Shown in pieces: positions 45,961 through 55,148 of a stretch of 64,000 nt of DNA (the first letter of the stretch is position 1; each line of letters opens with the position of its first letter). The stretch spans positions 11,585 through 75,584 of the forward strand of contig NZ_JACIEA010000001.1 in the NCBI RefSeq assembly GCF_014196595.1, given 5' to 3'. A program made the position numbers and the translations under genes. The notes beneath the pieces are model-generated. The model did not search any database. It saw only the letters and a program-made list of their open reading frames with translations, and had not been told where the DNA came from. Origin of the DNA: Sphingorhabdus rigui (GTDB lineage: Bacteria; Pseudomonadota; Alphaproteobacteria; Sphingomonadales; Sphingomonadaceae).

Positions 45961-46458
45961 ATGAATCATCCCGAGATTATCCTTGTCCTCGCCCGCGCCG
46001 CCAATGGAGTCATCGGGAAAGATGGCGGCATGCCGTGGCATCTCCCCGCGGACCTGCGTCATTTCAAACAGATAACCAAAGGCCGGCCCATGATTATGGG
46101 GCGCAAGACCTTTGACAGCCTGCCCGGCTTGCTGGATGGCCGACGCCACATTGTTTTGACGCGCGATACCGCGTGGGAAGAAGACGGCGCAGAAATCGCG
46201 CATTCGGTGGACGACGCGTTGAAGCTCGCCAATGGCCCACATGTGTGCGTGATTGGCGGCGCGGAAATCTATAATCTGTTTCTGCCGCTCGCGGACCGTA
46301 TTGAACTGACGGAGATTGCCGCGCAGCCCGAAGGCGACACGTCGGTTCCGGATTTCGACATGGCGGAGTGGGACGAGCTGTCCCGCGAACACCATGCTGC
46401 GTTGAACGACGCACCAGCATTCGACTTTGTCACGCTTGTGCGGCGGGCAAAGAGCTAA
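45961..46458 (+). CDS. folA: Dihydrofolate reductase
   Basis: 165 residues. 'ILVLARAANGVIGKDGGMPW', 'LPADLRHFKQITKGRPMIMG', 'RKTFDSLPGLLDGRRHIVLT' and 'HVCVIGGAEIYNLFLPLADR' are the DHFR substrate and NADPH motifs, with the acidic catalytic residue expected in 'PADLRHFK'. It regenerates tetrahydrofolate. Follows purK by 23 bp; AAGCGGGG ribosome-binding site. Confidence 0.97.
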   Translation: MNHPEIILVLARAANGVIGKDGGMPWHLPADLRHFKQITKGRPMIMGRKTFDSLPGLLDGRRHIVLTRDTAWEEDGAEIAHSVDDALKLANGPHVCVIGGAEIYNLFLPLADRIELTEIAAQPEGDTSVPDFDMAEWDELSREHHAALNDAPAFDFVTLVRRAKS

Positions 46459-46482
46459 GCACGCGGTATATTGGGGGAAATA

Positions 46483-47664
46483 ATGCGTAAGAAATTCTGG
46501 ATTCCGCTGACGCTGATTGGCGCTGCTGCGATTGGCTTTTTCGGCTTTTTACCCGGCTATGTCGAAGGTTCGATGAACCAGATTGACGGCCAGCCGCTGA
46601 TCAAGGTCAGCGATGAGGCCAAGGCATTGCACAAGACATTGAACATCGTAGACCTGCACAGCGACACGTTGATGTGGAACCGCGATTTGGGCAAGCGTGC
46701 GGATCGTGGCCATATGGATTTGCCGCGCTTGCAAGAGGGCAATGTCGCGCTGCAGCTTTTTTCGTCAGTCACCAAAACGCCCAAAGGCCAAAATTATGAT
46801 GGCAATGGCGCGGACACCGACAATATCACTTTGCTGACCTTCGCCCAGTTGCAGCCGGTGAAAACATGGCGCTCATTGGTTGAGCGGTCGCTATATCACG
46901 CGTCCAAGCGCGACAGCGCGGTCACGGGATCGGACGGAAAATTGCAAGCGGTGAACAAGCCGCAGGAGTTGGATGCCTTGCTTGCTGCGCGGCAAAAGGA
47001 CCGGAGCACGGTCGGCGCGATGCTGACCATTGAAGGGCTCCATAATCTTGAAGGCAAGGCCGAGAATCTCGACCGATTGTACGACGCCGGTTTCCGCATG
47101 GCGGGGTTCACCCATTTCTTCGACAATGAATTGGGCGGGTCGATGCACGGCCTGAAAAAACGCGGACTGACGCCGTTTGGTCGCGACATTTTGCGCCGGA
47201 TGGAAGCCAAGGGCATGATCGTCGACATCGCGCATCTCAGCCATGCTGGCGTTGCCGAGGTTTTGGCCATGGCCAAACGTCCCGTGGTCTCCAGCCATGG
47301 CGGCGTGCAAGCAACCTGCAAGGTCAACCGCAACCTGACTGATGACGAAGTGCGCGGCGTGGCCAAAACCGGCGGCATCATTGGCATCGGCTATTGGGAG
47401 GGCGCCATATGCTCCACCGATCCGCGTGCTGCGGCCAAGGCGATGAAGCATGTGCGCGATCTGGTTGGCATTCAGCATGTCGCGTTGGGATCGGATTATG
47501 ATGGCGCGACCACGGTGCGTTTCGACACCTCGCAACTCGCGCAAGTCACCCAAGCTTTGATGGACGAGGGTTTCACGCCAGACGAAATTCGCGCCGTCAT
47601 GGGCGAAAACGCGTTGCGCGTCATCCGTGCTGGCTTGGTACCGATGGCGAATGTTGCAAAATGA
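46483..47664 (+). CDS. Membrane-anchored dipeptidase (peptidase family M19)
   Basis: 393 residues from the ATG at 46483 (GGGGGAAATA ribosome-binding site). An uncleaved-looking N-terminal helix ('FWIPLTLIGAAAIGFFGF') would anchor it in the inner membrane facing the periplasm. M19 renal-dipeptidase motifs: 'IVDLHSDTLMWNRDL' (HxD metal ligands), 'GAMLTIEGLHNLEG' (Glu ligand), 'IVDIAHLSHAGVAEVL', 'RPVVSSHGGVQATCKVNRNL' and 'HVALGSDYDGATT'. Cleaves dipeptides, often with D-residues. Probably cotranscribed with folA. Confidence 0.92.
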   Translation: MRKKFWIPLTLIGAAAIGFFGFLPGYVEGSMNQIDGQPLIKVSDEAKALHKTLNIVDLHSDTLMWNRDLGKRADRGHMDLPRLQEGNVALQLFSSVTKTPKGQNYDGNGADTDNITLLTFAQLQPVKTWRSLVERSLYHASKRDSAVTGSDGKLQAVNKPQELDALLAARQKDRSTVGAMLTIEGLHNLEGKAENLDRLYDAGFRMAGFTHFFDNELGGSMHGLKKRGLTPFGRDILRRMEAKGMIVDIAHLSHAGVAEVLAMAKRPVVSSHGGVQATCKVNRNLTDDEVRGVAKTGGIIGIGYWEGAICSTDPRAAAKAMKHVRDLVGIQHVALGSDYDGATTVRFDTSQLAQVTQALMDEGFTPDEIRAVMGENALRVIRAGLVPMANVAK

Positions 47665-47677
47665 CCAATACACAAAA

Positions 47678-47792
47678 CCGCAGCCCTGAGCCGTCGACGC
47701 GCAGCGTCGGCGAAAAGTCGAAGGGCGTTGCAAGACCGAGAGCCGCCCTTCGACGGACGCAATCGCAAGGCGATTGCTGCTCAGGGCTACGG
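47678..47792. repeat. Cloverleaf-like palindromic intergenic element
   Basis: Outer arms CCGCAGCCCTGAGC (47678-47691) and GCTCAGGGCTACGG (47779-47792) enclose three hairpins: CGACGC/GCGTCG (47695-47709), GTCGAAGGGCG/CGCCCTTCGAC (47717-47754) and CAATCGC/GCGATTG (47760-47776). The sequences CCCTGAGC and CTTCGACxxGCCC belong, from memory, to a repeat family common in sphingomonads. Lies between the dipeptidase and ribF. Confidence 0.8.
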
Positions 47793-47802
47793 TGACATTG
47801 AT

Positions 47803-48735
47803 ATGACGATTCCGCGCCTTTCTGCCAAAGACCAAATGCCTGACGCATTGCGCGGCGGTGTTGTTGCCTTGGGCAATTTTGATGGCTTTCATTTGGGGCA
47901 TCAGGCCGTTGCTGGCGAAGCGATAAAGCAGGCGAAGGCAGCAGGTAAGCCAGCGATTATCGCAACATTTGATCCGCATCCCGTGCGCTTTTTTGCGCCG
48001 GAATCGCCGTGGTTCCGTCTGACCACGCTCGATCAACGCCAGCGCTTGTTTGCTGAAGCCGGTGCCGACGCGATGCTGGTGTTTGATTTCGATGCAGAGC
48101 TTGCGGCGACCAGCGCCGAAGATTTCATCGTCACATTGCTGATGGAGCGTTTGGGCATTTCGGCGGTGGTCACGGGTGAGGACTTTACCTTTGGGCATAA
48201 GCGCGGGGGCAATATTGATGTGTTGCGCGATTTGGGCGGTGCGCATGGCCTAACGTCGACGGCCATGGGGCCAGTGGTGGATGATGGCGGCGTGATATCG
48301 TCGAGCCGCATCCGCACTGCGCTGAAGGATGGCGACTGCGCCACGGCCACCGCCTTGCTCACGCGGCCGTTCACGGTCGAAGGCATTGTGCAGCATGGCG
48401 ATAAAAACGGGCGGCTATTGGGTTTCCCGACCGCCAATATCGACATGGGCCATTATCTGCGCCCGCGCTACGGCATTTATGCGGTGAAGGGCCGGTTGCC
48501 CGATGGCCGCGTGCTCAACGGTGCCGCGAACCTTGGTATTCGTCCCACATTCGATCCGCCCAAGGAATTGCTTGAGCCGCATTTCTTCGACTTTGCCGAG
48601 GACCTCTATGGGCAAAATATCGGAATCGAATTCCACGCCTTCATCCGCGGAGAGGCGAAGTTTGACAGTCTGGACGCACTGATGGCGCAAATGGCGCAGG
48701 ATTGCGACGAAGCCCGCCGGATATTAGGCGCGTAG
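47803..48735 (+). CDS. ribF: Bifunctional riboflavin kinase / FAD synthetase
   Basis: 310 residues from the ATG at 47803; upstream in-frame codons lie in the palindromic element. N-terminal FAD synthetase (nucleotidyltransferase) 'VVALGNFDGFHLGHQAV' with HxGH, 'IATFDPHPVRFF' and 'VVTGEDFTFGHKRGGNIDVL'; C-terminal riboflavin kinase 'GDKNGRLLGFPTANIDMGHY' and 'NGAANLGIRPTFDPPKELLE'. It converts riboflavin to FMN and FAD. No FMN riboswitch seen upstream. Confidence 0.97.
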   Translation: MTIPRLSAKDQMPDALRGGVVALGNFDGFHLGHQAVAGEAIKQAKAAGKPAIIATFDPHPVRFFAPESPWFRLTTLDQRQRLFAEAGADAMLVFDFDAELAATSAEDFIVTLLMERLGISAVVTGEDFTFGHKRGGNIDVLRDLGGAHGLTSTAMGPVVDDGGVISSSRIRTALKDGDCATATALLTRPFTVEGIVQHGDKNGRLLGFPTANIDMGHYLRPRYGIYAVKGRLPDGRVLNGAANLGIRPTFDPPKELLEPHFFDFAEDLYGQNIGIEFHAFIRGEAKFDSLDALMAQMAQDCDEARRILGA

Positions 48736-48834
48736 TGGGCTGAGCGACAAACCATCTCCACATGAAGCGGTGCGTGCAACAGCGCGGATACAGGCTTTAT
48801 TTGCAGCGCCATATCCTTTAGGCACCCGCACAAC

Positions 48835-51588
48835 ATGACTGACCCTATCGACTATCGCGACACCGTTTTCCTGCCGAAAACAGATTTCCCTATGAAGGCC
48901 GGCCTTCCGCAGAAGGAGCCGGGCATTCTCGCGCGTTGGCAGGCGCAGGATTTTTATGCGGAGCTGCGCAATCGCCGTCGCGGGCGTGAGAAGTTCATTC
49001 TGCATGATGGCCCGCCTTATGCGAATGGCGACATGCATATCGGCCACGCGCTGAACCATATTCTGAAGGACATGGTTGTTCGCACGCAGACATTGTTGGG
49101 CAGAGACGCGCCTTATGTGCCCGGTTGGGATTGCCACGGCCTGCCCATCGAGTGGAAGGTCGAAGAGCAATATCGCAAGAAAAAGCTGAACAAGGACGAG
49201 GTTCCGGCCGTCGAGTTCCGCGCCGAATGCCGCGCTTATGCGCAACATTGGGTCGATACGCAGCGCGAACAATTGAAACGGCTGGGCATCAATGCCGATT
49301 GGGACAATCCCTATCTGACGATGGATTTTCAGGCCGAAGCGACCATTGTTTCGGAGTTGTTGAAGTTCGCAGAAAGCGGCCAGCTGTATCGCGGCGCAAA
49401 GCCCGTGATGTGGTCGCCGGTGGAAAAGACCGCGCTCGCGGAAGCTGAAGTCGAATATGAGGACATCGTTTCGACGCAGATCGATGTGGCGTTTGGGATT
49501 GTGGAATCGCCGATTGCCGAACTCGTTGGCGCGCACGCGGTGATCTGGACCACGACGCCTTGGACGATTCCGGTGAACCAAGCTTTGGCTTACGGTCCTG
49601 AAGTTAGCTATTGGCTAGTCACGGTAAATGGTTCCAAAAAATGCCTGGTTGCAGAAGCTTTGGTCGATGACTTTGCCAAACGTCTCGGTGAGGATGTGAG
49701 CTTGATCGACGTCACTTGGCGCGGCAAAGGCGCCGACCTCGCCGGAACCATGGTCCGCCACCCGATGCACGAACTCGGCGGTTTCTTTGCCAAGCGGCGT
49801 CCCATGCTCGCAGGCGATTTCGTCACCACCGACAGCGGCACCGGCCTTGTCCATATGGCGCCTGACCATGGCGAGGATGACTTCGACCTGTGCAAGGCGA
49901 ACGGCATTGAACCGGTCTTCGCGGTCGAAGGCGACGGCAAATATCGCGCCGATTGGCTCTGGCTTGGCGGTGAAGGCAGCGTCATCAACCCCAAATTCAA
50001 CGCGCCTGACGGCCCCATCTGCGCTGCATTGTACAAGGTGGACGGATTGCTTGCGGCGTCGGCGGATTACAAGCACAGCTATCCGCACAGCTGGCGGTCA
50101 AAGGCGAAGGTCATCTATCGCTGCACCCCGCAATGGTTCGTGCCGATGGATAAAGCGACGGCTGATGGCACATTGCGTGAAAAGGCAATGACCGCGATTT
50201 CGGAAACCCGCTGGGTTCCGGAAAAGGGCCAGAACCGCATCACCGCAATGGTCGAAGGCCGCCCCGACTGGGTGCTGTCTCGCCAGCGCGCATGGGGCGT
50301 GCCGATTACGCTGTTTGTGGATCGCAAGTCCGGCCAATATCTCTGCGACGCGGGCGTGAACGCACGTATCATCGCGGGCATTCGCGCACATGGCGTTGAT
50401 GGCTGGAGCGACGAACGCGCACAGGAATATCTGGGCAGTGACTATGCGCTCGCCGATTATGAACGCGTCACGGACATTTTGGACGTCTGGTTCGATTCCG
50501 GCTGCACGCATGCTTTCGTCCTTGAAAGCGGACGTTGGCCCGACCTGCAATGGCCAGCGGACCTCTATCTCGAAGGCAGCGACCAACATCGTGGCTGGTT
50601 CCAGTCAAGCCTGCTGCAAAGCTGCGGTACGCGGGGCCGCGCGCCTTATAATGCGGTGCTGACCCACGGCTTTACGATGGACCAAAAGGGCATGAAAATG
50701 TCCAAGTCGCTGGGCAACACGATCAACCCACTCGACCTGATGCGCGACAGCGGCGCGGATATCTTGCGGCTATGGGCGTTGACCGTGGACTTCACCGAGG
50801 ACCACCGGATCGGCAAAGAAATCCTGCAGGGCGTTTCCGACCAATATCGCAAATTGCGCAACACCTTCCGCTATCTGCTCGGCGCGCTCGACGGCTTTTC
50901 GGACGCGGAAAAGGTCGCGGTCGCCGATATGCCCGAGCTGGAGCGTTATCTGCTCCATCTGCTTGCGGATATGGACGCGAAGTTGAAGGTCGCGGTCAAT
51001 GATTTTGACTTTAACACGTATGTCCGGTTGCTGACCGAGTTTTGCAACGAAGACCTGTCGGCATTCTTCTTCGATATCCGCAAAGATTGCCTCTATTGCG
51101 ACGCGCCGACCGACCCCAAGCGGATGGCGTATCGCACGGTGCTGGACACCTTGTTCCACGCCCTCGTGCGCTATGCCGCGCCGGTGCTGGTCTTCACCAG
51201 CGAAGAGGTGTGGCAGACGCGATTCCCCGATGCCGACAGCGTGCATTTTTCCGATTGGCCGGAGGTTGATGCGGGTTGGTTTGATGAAGGATTGGCGGGA
51301 AATTGGGCGGACATTAGGGGAACCCGTATACTGGCCAACGAGTTGATCGAACCTATGCGCCGTAACAAGGAAATCGGCTCAAGTCTGGAAGTCGAATATA
51401 GCTACCCGGGTGATCCCGGCGAAATCAACCTAGCAGAAATATTTATCGTGGCAGCGGTGCATCATGGTCGCGAGACAAGCGCAGTCAAAACAACCAACCA
51501 CAAATGCGGTCGGTGCTGGCGGCATCTGCCCGAGGTTGTGGACGATGGCGCGTTGTGCGGTCGCTGTGCGGATGTTGTTGGTGGGTAA
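48835..51588 (+). CDS. ileS: Isoleucyl-tRNA synthetase
   Basis: 917 residues, normal bacterial length. HIGH motif 'GDMHIGHALNHILKD' (about residue 62), editing CP1 domain ('AVIWTTTPWTIPVNQALAYG'), 'WFVPMDKATADG', KMSKS motif 'KGMKMSKSLGNT' and a C-terminal zinc-finger 'CGRCWRHLPEV..CGRC'. It charges tRNA-Ile and edits valine. Located between ribF and lspA, the order ribF-ileS-lspA seen in many proteobacteria. Confidence 0.98.
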   Translation: MTDPIDYRDTVFLPKTDFPMKAGLPQKEPGILARWQAQDFYAELRNRRRGREKFILHDGPPYANGDMHIGHALNHILKDMVVRTQTLLGRDAPYVPGWDCHGLPIEWKVEEQYRKKKLNKDEVPAVEFRAECRAYAQHWVDTQREQLKRLGINADWDNPYLTMDFQAEATIVSELLKFAESGQLYRGAKPVMWSPVEKTALAEAEVEYEDIVSTQIDVAFGIVESPIAELVGAHAVIWTTTPWTIPVNQALAYGPEVSYWLVTVNGSKKCLVAEALVDDFAKRLGEDVSLIDVTWRGKGADLAGTMVRHPMHELGGFFAKRRPMLAGDFVTTDSGTGLVHMAPDHGEDDFDLCKANGIEPVFAVEGDGKYRADWLWLGGEGSVINPKFNAPDGPICAALYKVDGLLAASADYKHSYPHSWRSKAKVIYRCTPQWFVPMDKATADGTLREKAMTAISETRWVPEKGQNRITAMVEGRPDWVLSRQRAWGVPITLFVDRKSGQYLCDAGVNARIIAGIRAHGVDGWSDERAQEYLGSDYALADYERVTDILDVWFDSGCTHAFVLESGRWPDLQWPADLYLEGSDQHRGWFQSSLLQSCGTRGRAPYNAVLTHGFTMDQKGMKMSKSLGNTINPLDLMRDSGADILRLWALTVDFTEDHRIGKEILQGVSDQYRKLRNTFRYLLGALDGFSDAEKVAVADMPELERYLLHLLADMDAKLKVAVNDFDFNTYVRLLTEFCNEDLSAFFFDIRKDCLYCDAPTDPKRMAYRTVLDTLFHALVRYAAPVLVFTSEEVWQTRFPDADSVHFSDWPEVDAGWFDEGLAGNWADIRGTRILANELIEPMRRNKEIGSSLEVEYSYPGDPGEINLAEIFIVAAVHHGRETSAVKTTNHKCGRCWRHLPEVVDDGALCGRCADVVGG

Positions 51589-51596
51589 TAACCTTC

Positions 51597-51666
51597 TTCG
51601 TGCCTTTGTGCCTTTGTGCGAACCAAAAAGCATGAAGGGCGCGCACAAAGGCACGAAGGCACAAAG
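51597..51666. repeat. Intergenic inverted repeat A (CTTTGTGCC type)
   Basis: Left arm 51597-51620 (TTCGTGCCTTTGTGCCTTTG plus TGCG) and right arm 51642-51666 are near-complementary (about 22 of 24). A 21-bp loop lies between. It starts 9 bp after the ileS stop. Part of a mosaic filling 51589-51927. Confidence 0.75.
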
Positions 51667-51675
51667 ACTGACTAA

Positions 51676-51756
51676 GGCCCGTCATGCTGGACTTGTTTCC
51701 GCATCTACCTTTGGACGGAGCCAAATTAAGACCCTGAAACACGTTCAGGGTGACGA
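51676..51756. repeat. Intergenic inverted repeat B (CGTCATGCTGGAC type)
   Basis: Left arm CGTCATGCTGGACTTGTTTC (51680-51699) is complementary in about 16 of 20 positions to 51737-51756. The right part carries a hairpin CCCTGAA/TTCAGGG (51732-51750). The pattern is, from memory, a widespread sphingomonad intergenic repeat. Confidence 0.7.
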
Positions 51757-51786
51757 TGCAGCTTTGCTGGGTAAGCCTTCCCAAAT

Positions 51787-51920
51787 CCTCCCCACTTGTG
51801 GGGAGGTGGCAACCCACGGGGTTGACGGAGGGGGCTGGCAGTTTACACGAGGGGGCATGCGTGCACTTACACCCCCCTCCACCACGCTTTGCGTGGTCCC
51901 CCTCCCCGTAAACGAGGAGG
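51787..51920. repeat. Intergenic repeat C: paired CTCCCC-type palindromes
   Basis: Contains CCTCCCCA-CTTG-TGGGGAGG (51787-51806), CCACGC-TTT-GCGTGG and a last imperfect hairpin CCTCCCCG-TAAA-CGAGGAGG (51901-51920). Two copies of an element containing CTCCCC/GGGGAG seem to face each other. The final arm supplies the lspA ribosome-binding site. Confidence 0.75.
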
Positions 51921-51927
51921 ATTAAGC

Positions 51928-52476
51928 ATGAACCCCAATCCGAAATTCCGCCTTCAGGGCATCATGCTGGCAAGCCTTGTGTTCATCGCGGACCAGATTG
52001 TGAAATATGCGATGCTTGGCCCGCTTCAGCTGAAAAGCCGCGGTGTCATTCACATCATTTCGTTCTTCGACCTGCGCTATGCCGAAAATCGCGGCGTTTC
52101 GATGAGCTTTTTGACGGCCGATAGCGACGGCGAACGCTGGGCATTGGTGGCGCTGACGGCGGTGATTGCGATCGGGGTTGCCGTTTGGATGTGGCGTGAG
52201 AAACTGCGCGGCGATGTGCTGGCCTTGTCGCTCGTCTTGGGCGGCGCGCTGGGCAATATCGTCGACCGCGTGCGCTATGGCTATGTCGTCGATTATGCCG
52301 ATTTGCACATTGGCGCATTCCGGCCTTTTTACATATTCAACCTTGCCGATGCCTGTATCACCATTGGCGTGCTGATATTGCTTGCCCGCGCCTTCCTGAT
52401 AAGCGACAAGCAAACCGTACGCGGGACTGACGTTCAGCAACCCGAAAGCAGCGCTGACATAGTGGAGAAATCATGA
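51928..52476 (+). CDS. lspA: Lipoprotein signal peptidase II
   Basis: 182 residues from the ATG at 51928 with a strong GAGGAGG ribosome-binding site 8 nt upstream. Four membrane helices; catalytic aspartates in 'GNIVDRVRYGYVVDYAD' and 'FNLADACITIGVLIL', with the family's 'YAENRGVSMSFL' segment. It cleaves prolipoproteins after lipidation at the inner membrane. The GGAGG lies in the 3' arm of a hairpin formed by the preceding repeat, so translation may be affected by folding. It overlaps the next gene (ATGA). Confidence 0.96.
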   Translation: MNPNPKFRLQGIMLASLVFIADQIVKYAMLGPLQLKSRGVIHIISFFDLRYAENRGVSMSFLTADSDGERWALVALTAVIAIGVAVWMWREKLRGDVLALSLVLGGALGNIVDRVRYGYVVDYADLHIGAFRPFYIFNLADACITIGVLILLARAFLISDKQTVRGTDVQQPESSADIVEKS

Positions 52477-52736
52477 AGCGGATCAATATGTTTGCGGCGG
52501 CGTCAGTTGCTTTGCTCGCGCTTTCGGGCTGCGGCACCACCAGCGTGTTTGACCGTGACCGGCCAGATGAATTTGCCGTAAGCCGGTCAAAGCCGCTTCA
52601 GGTTCCAACCGAGTTTGAATTGGCCGCGCCGACACCCGATGCGCCGCGCCCGCAAGATGGCGATACGAAAGAACAGGTTTTGGACGCAATGTTCGGCGGC
52701 GCTGCACCTGCGCCCCGTCCGCAGTCTGCCCAGTAA
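52473..52736 (+). CDS. DUF3035/BamF-like lipoprotein 1
   Basis: 87 residues, ATG overlapping the lspA stop. Lipobox LSGC at Cys20. Carries the alphaproteobacterial motif 'DRPDEFAVSRSKPL' followed by 'VPTEFELAAPTP' and ends 'KEQVLDAMFGG', typical of DUF3035. In Caulobacter the DUF3035 protein BamF is a lipoprotein subunit of the outer-membrane beta-barrel assembly complex. Being a lipoprotein directly after the lipoprotein signal peptidase is suggestive of the shared locus, not proof of function. Confidence 0.85.
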   Translation: MKRINMFAAASVALLALSGCGTTSVFDRDRPDEFAVSRSKPLQVPTEFELAAPTPDAPRPQDGDTKEQVLDAMFGGAAPAPRPQSAQ

Positions 52737-53141
52737 ATGGATACGCATATGAAAACGAAATCAGCCATACTCGCCATAGCGATCGCGACCCTGCCAATAT
52801 TGGCGGGTTGTTCCTCGGCGGGCGATGAAGCGCCAACGGTTGGCCGCGCTGCGCCTTTGGTCGTTCCACCCGATTTCGCGCTGGAGCCAACTGCCGCAAC
52901 GGCAATCCGTCCGGCCGATGGCGGTCAGGAACAGGTATTGGAAGCGTTGTTTGGCGGCACTGCGCCGCGCTCAGCCGCTGAACGCGCGATCTCAACGACT
53001 TCGGGCAATGCCGAAATGGGTATTCGTTCGTCCGTCGGTGATCCGCAGACCAACACGGTCAACAAGGGCAGCATCACTCGCGACATCATCGCCGCACCCG
53101 AAGGCGACGGCCAAACCGCGCAGGCTGTTATTCCGGGTTAA
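52737..53141 (+). CDS. DUF3035-like lipoprotein 2 (tandem paralogue)
   Basis: 134 residues with start at 52737, immediately after the previous stop; the ATG at 52749 ('MKTKSAILAIAIATL') is an equally good start. Lipobox LAGC. The central 'APLVVPPDFALEP', the 'RPADGGQEQVLEALFGG' segment and their spacing match the preceding protein ('PLQVPTEFELA', 'RPQDGDTKEQVLDAMFGG'), but the PDEF motif is lost. So it is a diverged tandem copy with an added 45-residue C-terminal tail ('RSSVGDPQTNTVNKGSITRD'). Probably outer-membrane anchored. Confidence 0.8.
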   Translation: MDTHMKTKSAILAIAIATLPILAGCSSAGDEAPTVGRAAPLVVPPDFALEPTAATAIRPADGGQEQVLEALFGGTAPRSAAERAISTTSGNAEMGIRSSVGDPQTNTVNKGSITRDIIAAPEGDGQTAQAVIPG

Positions 53142-53162
53142 GTTTTGAGAGCGCCGCGCGGG

Positions 53163-55094
53163 TTAAGCGCTGGCGCTCGCTTCCTCCACGCCGGCGCTGT
53201 TGTGGCGCAGCGCCTTTAACACTGTTTCCACGATCTGCGGGGCATTCAGGCCCGCTTCGTCATATTGCTTTTGCGGGCTGTCATGTTCTTGGAACAGGTC
53301 CGGCAGGCGCATCGTGCGGATTTTCAAGCCAGCGTCCATCAGGCCAGCGTCGCTGGCGAGCGTCAGCACATGCGCGCCAAGGCCGCCAACCGATGCCTCT
53401 TCGACCGTCACGACAACTTCATGCGTGGCGATCAGGTGACGGATCATTTTTTCGTCCAGCGGCTTTGCAAAGCGCAAGTCGGCGACAGTGGTGCTCAGGC
53501 CCTTGGCATCCAGCGTCTCTGCGGCCTTCATCGCTTCGGCCAAACGCGTGCCAAGCGAGAGAATCGCAACCTTCTTGCCTTCACGGATGATCCGGCCTTT
53601 GCCGATTTCCAACTGCTGCGGCACGTCGGGCATCGCAACGCCCGTGCCATTGCCGCGTGGGTAACGGAACGCGATGGGCCCGCTGTCGTGCAGGGCGGCG
53701 GTGTAGGTCATGTGGACCAGTTCCGCCTCATCAGCTGGCGACATGACGACCATATTGGGCAAGGTCGCCAAATAGGTAATGTCGAACGAACCCGCATGCG
53801 TGCTGCCATCGGCACCGACGAGGCCAGCGCGGTCAATGGCGAAGCGCACCGGCAAATTCTGGATCGCGACGTCGTGCACGACCTGGTCATAGGCGCGTTG
53901 CAGGAAAGTGGAGTAAATCGCGCAGAAGGGACGCATCCCCTGTGCCGCAAGTCCAGCCGCAAAGGTGACGGCATGCTGTTCAGCGATGCCGACATCGAAC
54001 GACCGTTCGGGATGCGCGGCCGAGAATTTGTCAACGCCGGTGCCGCCGGGCATCGCGGCGGTTATCGCGCAAATCTTGGGATCGGTTTCGGCGAGCTTGG
54101 CCAGCGTTTCACCGAAGACGTTTTGATAAGCGGGCGGACCGCCACCGGGGCCCTTGTCCTGCTTGCCCGTGACCACGTCGAATTTGACGACGCCATGATA
54201 TTTGTCCGCCGACGCTTCGGCAGGGGCGTAGCCTTTGCCCTTTTGCGTGACGACATGGATCAGCACAGGGCCTTCGGCATTGTCGCGGACATTTTCGAGG
54301 ACGGGAATGAGCTGGTCGAGATTATGGCCGTCGATGGGGCCGACATAATAAAAGCCGAGTTCTTCAAACAAGGTGCCACCCATTGCCATGCCGCGCGCGA
54401 ACTCCTCCGCCTTTGATGCAGCCGAATAGATGCGGCGCGAAAGCTTTTTGGCGACTTTGCTCGCGAGGCTGCGCAGGCCGAGATATTCGCTGGAGGACAC
54501 CAGACGCGACAAATAAGCCGACAGACCGCCAACGGGCGGCGCGATCGACATGTCATTGTCATTCAGGATGACGACCAGACGGTTGCCCGCAGCTTGGGCG
54601 TTGTTCATCGCCTCATAGGCCATGCCGGCCGACATCGAACCATCGCCGATGACGGCAATGGCTTTGCCGGGTTTGCCCGCAATCTTGTTGGCGACCGCAA
54701 AACCCAAGGCGGCCGAAATAGAGGTGGAGCTATGTGCCGCGCCGAACGGATCATATTCGCTTTCGCTGCGCTTGGTGAAGCCCGAAAGCCCCCCGCCTGT
54801 GCGCAAGGTGCGAATGCGGTCGCGGCGACCGGTCAGGATCTTGTGTGGATAGCATTGGTGGCCAACGTCCCAGACCAAACGGTCATCGGGCGTGTTGAAT
54901 ACATAATGAATCGCGGTCGTCAGTTCGACGACGCCCAAGCCAGCGCCCAAATGGCCGCCCGTCACCGAAACTGCCGATATGGTTTCAGCGCGCAATTCAT
55001 CCGCGAGCTGGCGAAGCTGCGACGCGGCAAGATTGCGAAGGTCCGAGGGCACTTTAACCGTGTCGAGTAACGGCGTGTCTGGGGTATGTGTCAT
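53163..55094 (-). CDS. dxs: 1-deoxy-D-xylulose-5-phosphate synthase
   Basis: 643 residues. ThDP enzyme: '[20 protein letters not shown]' (His49 region), '[20 protein letters not shown]' (ThDP/Mg site GDG...NN), and the transketolase pyrimidine domain with '[20 protein letters not shown]' and '[20 protein letters not shown]'. It joins pyruvate and glyceraldehyde-3-phosphate to start the MEP isoprenoid pathway. Convergent with the lipoprotein pair; downstream of zur on the same strand (54 bp). Confidence 0.98.
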   Translation of the reverse strand: MTHTPDTPLLDTVKVPSDLRNLAASQLRQLADELRAETISAVSVTGGHLGAGLGVVELTTAIHYVFNTPDDRLVWDVGHQCYPHKILTGRRDRIRTLRTGGGLSGFTKRSESEYDPFGAAHSSTSISAALGFAVANKIAGKPGKAIAVIGDGSMSAGMAYEAMNNAQAAGNRLVVILNDNDMSIAPPVGGLSAYLSRLVSSSEYLGLRSLASKVAKKLSRRIYSAASKAEEFARGMAMGGTLFEELGFYYVGPIDGHNLDQLIPVLENVRDNAEGPVLIHVVTQKGKGYAPAEASADKYHGVVKFDVVTGKQDKGPGGGPPAYQNVFGETLAKLAETDPKICAITAAMPGGTGVDKFSAAHPERSFDVGIAEQHAVTFAAGLAAQGMRPFCAIYSTFLQRAYDQVVHDVAIQNLPVRFAIDRAGLVGADGSTHAGSFDITYLATLPNMVVMSPADEAELVHMTYTAALHDSGPIAFRYPRGNGTGVAMPDVPQQLEIGKGRIIREGKKVAILSLGTRLAEAMKAAETLDAKGLSTTVADLRFAKPLDEKMIRHLIATHEVVVTVEEASVGGLGAHVLTLASDAGLMDAGLKIRTMRLPDLFQEHDSPQKQYDEAGLNAPQIVETVLKALRHNSAGVEEASASA

Positions 55095-55148
55095 GATATA
55101 AGCTTAGCGGCCTTTTATCGGGCTGTCGAACGGGTAATTGCGCCAGCG

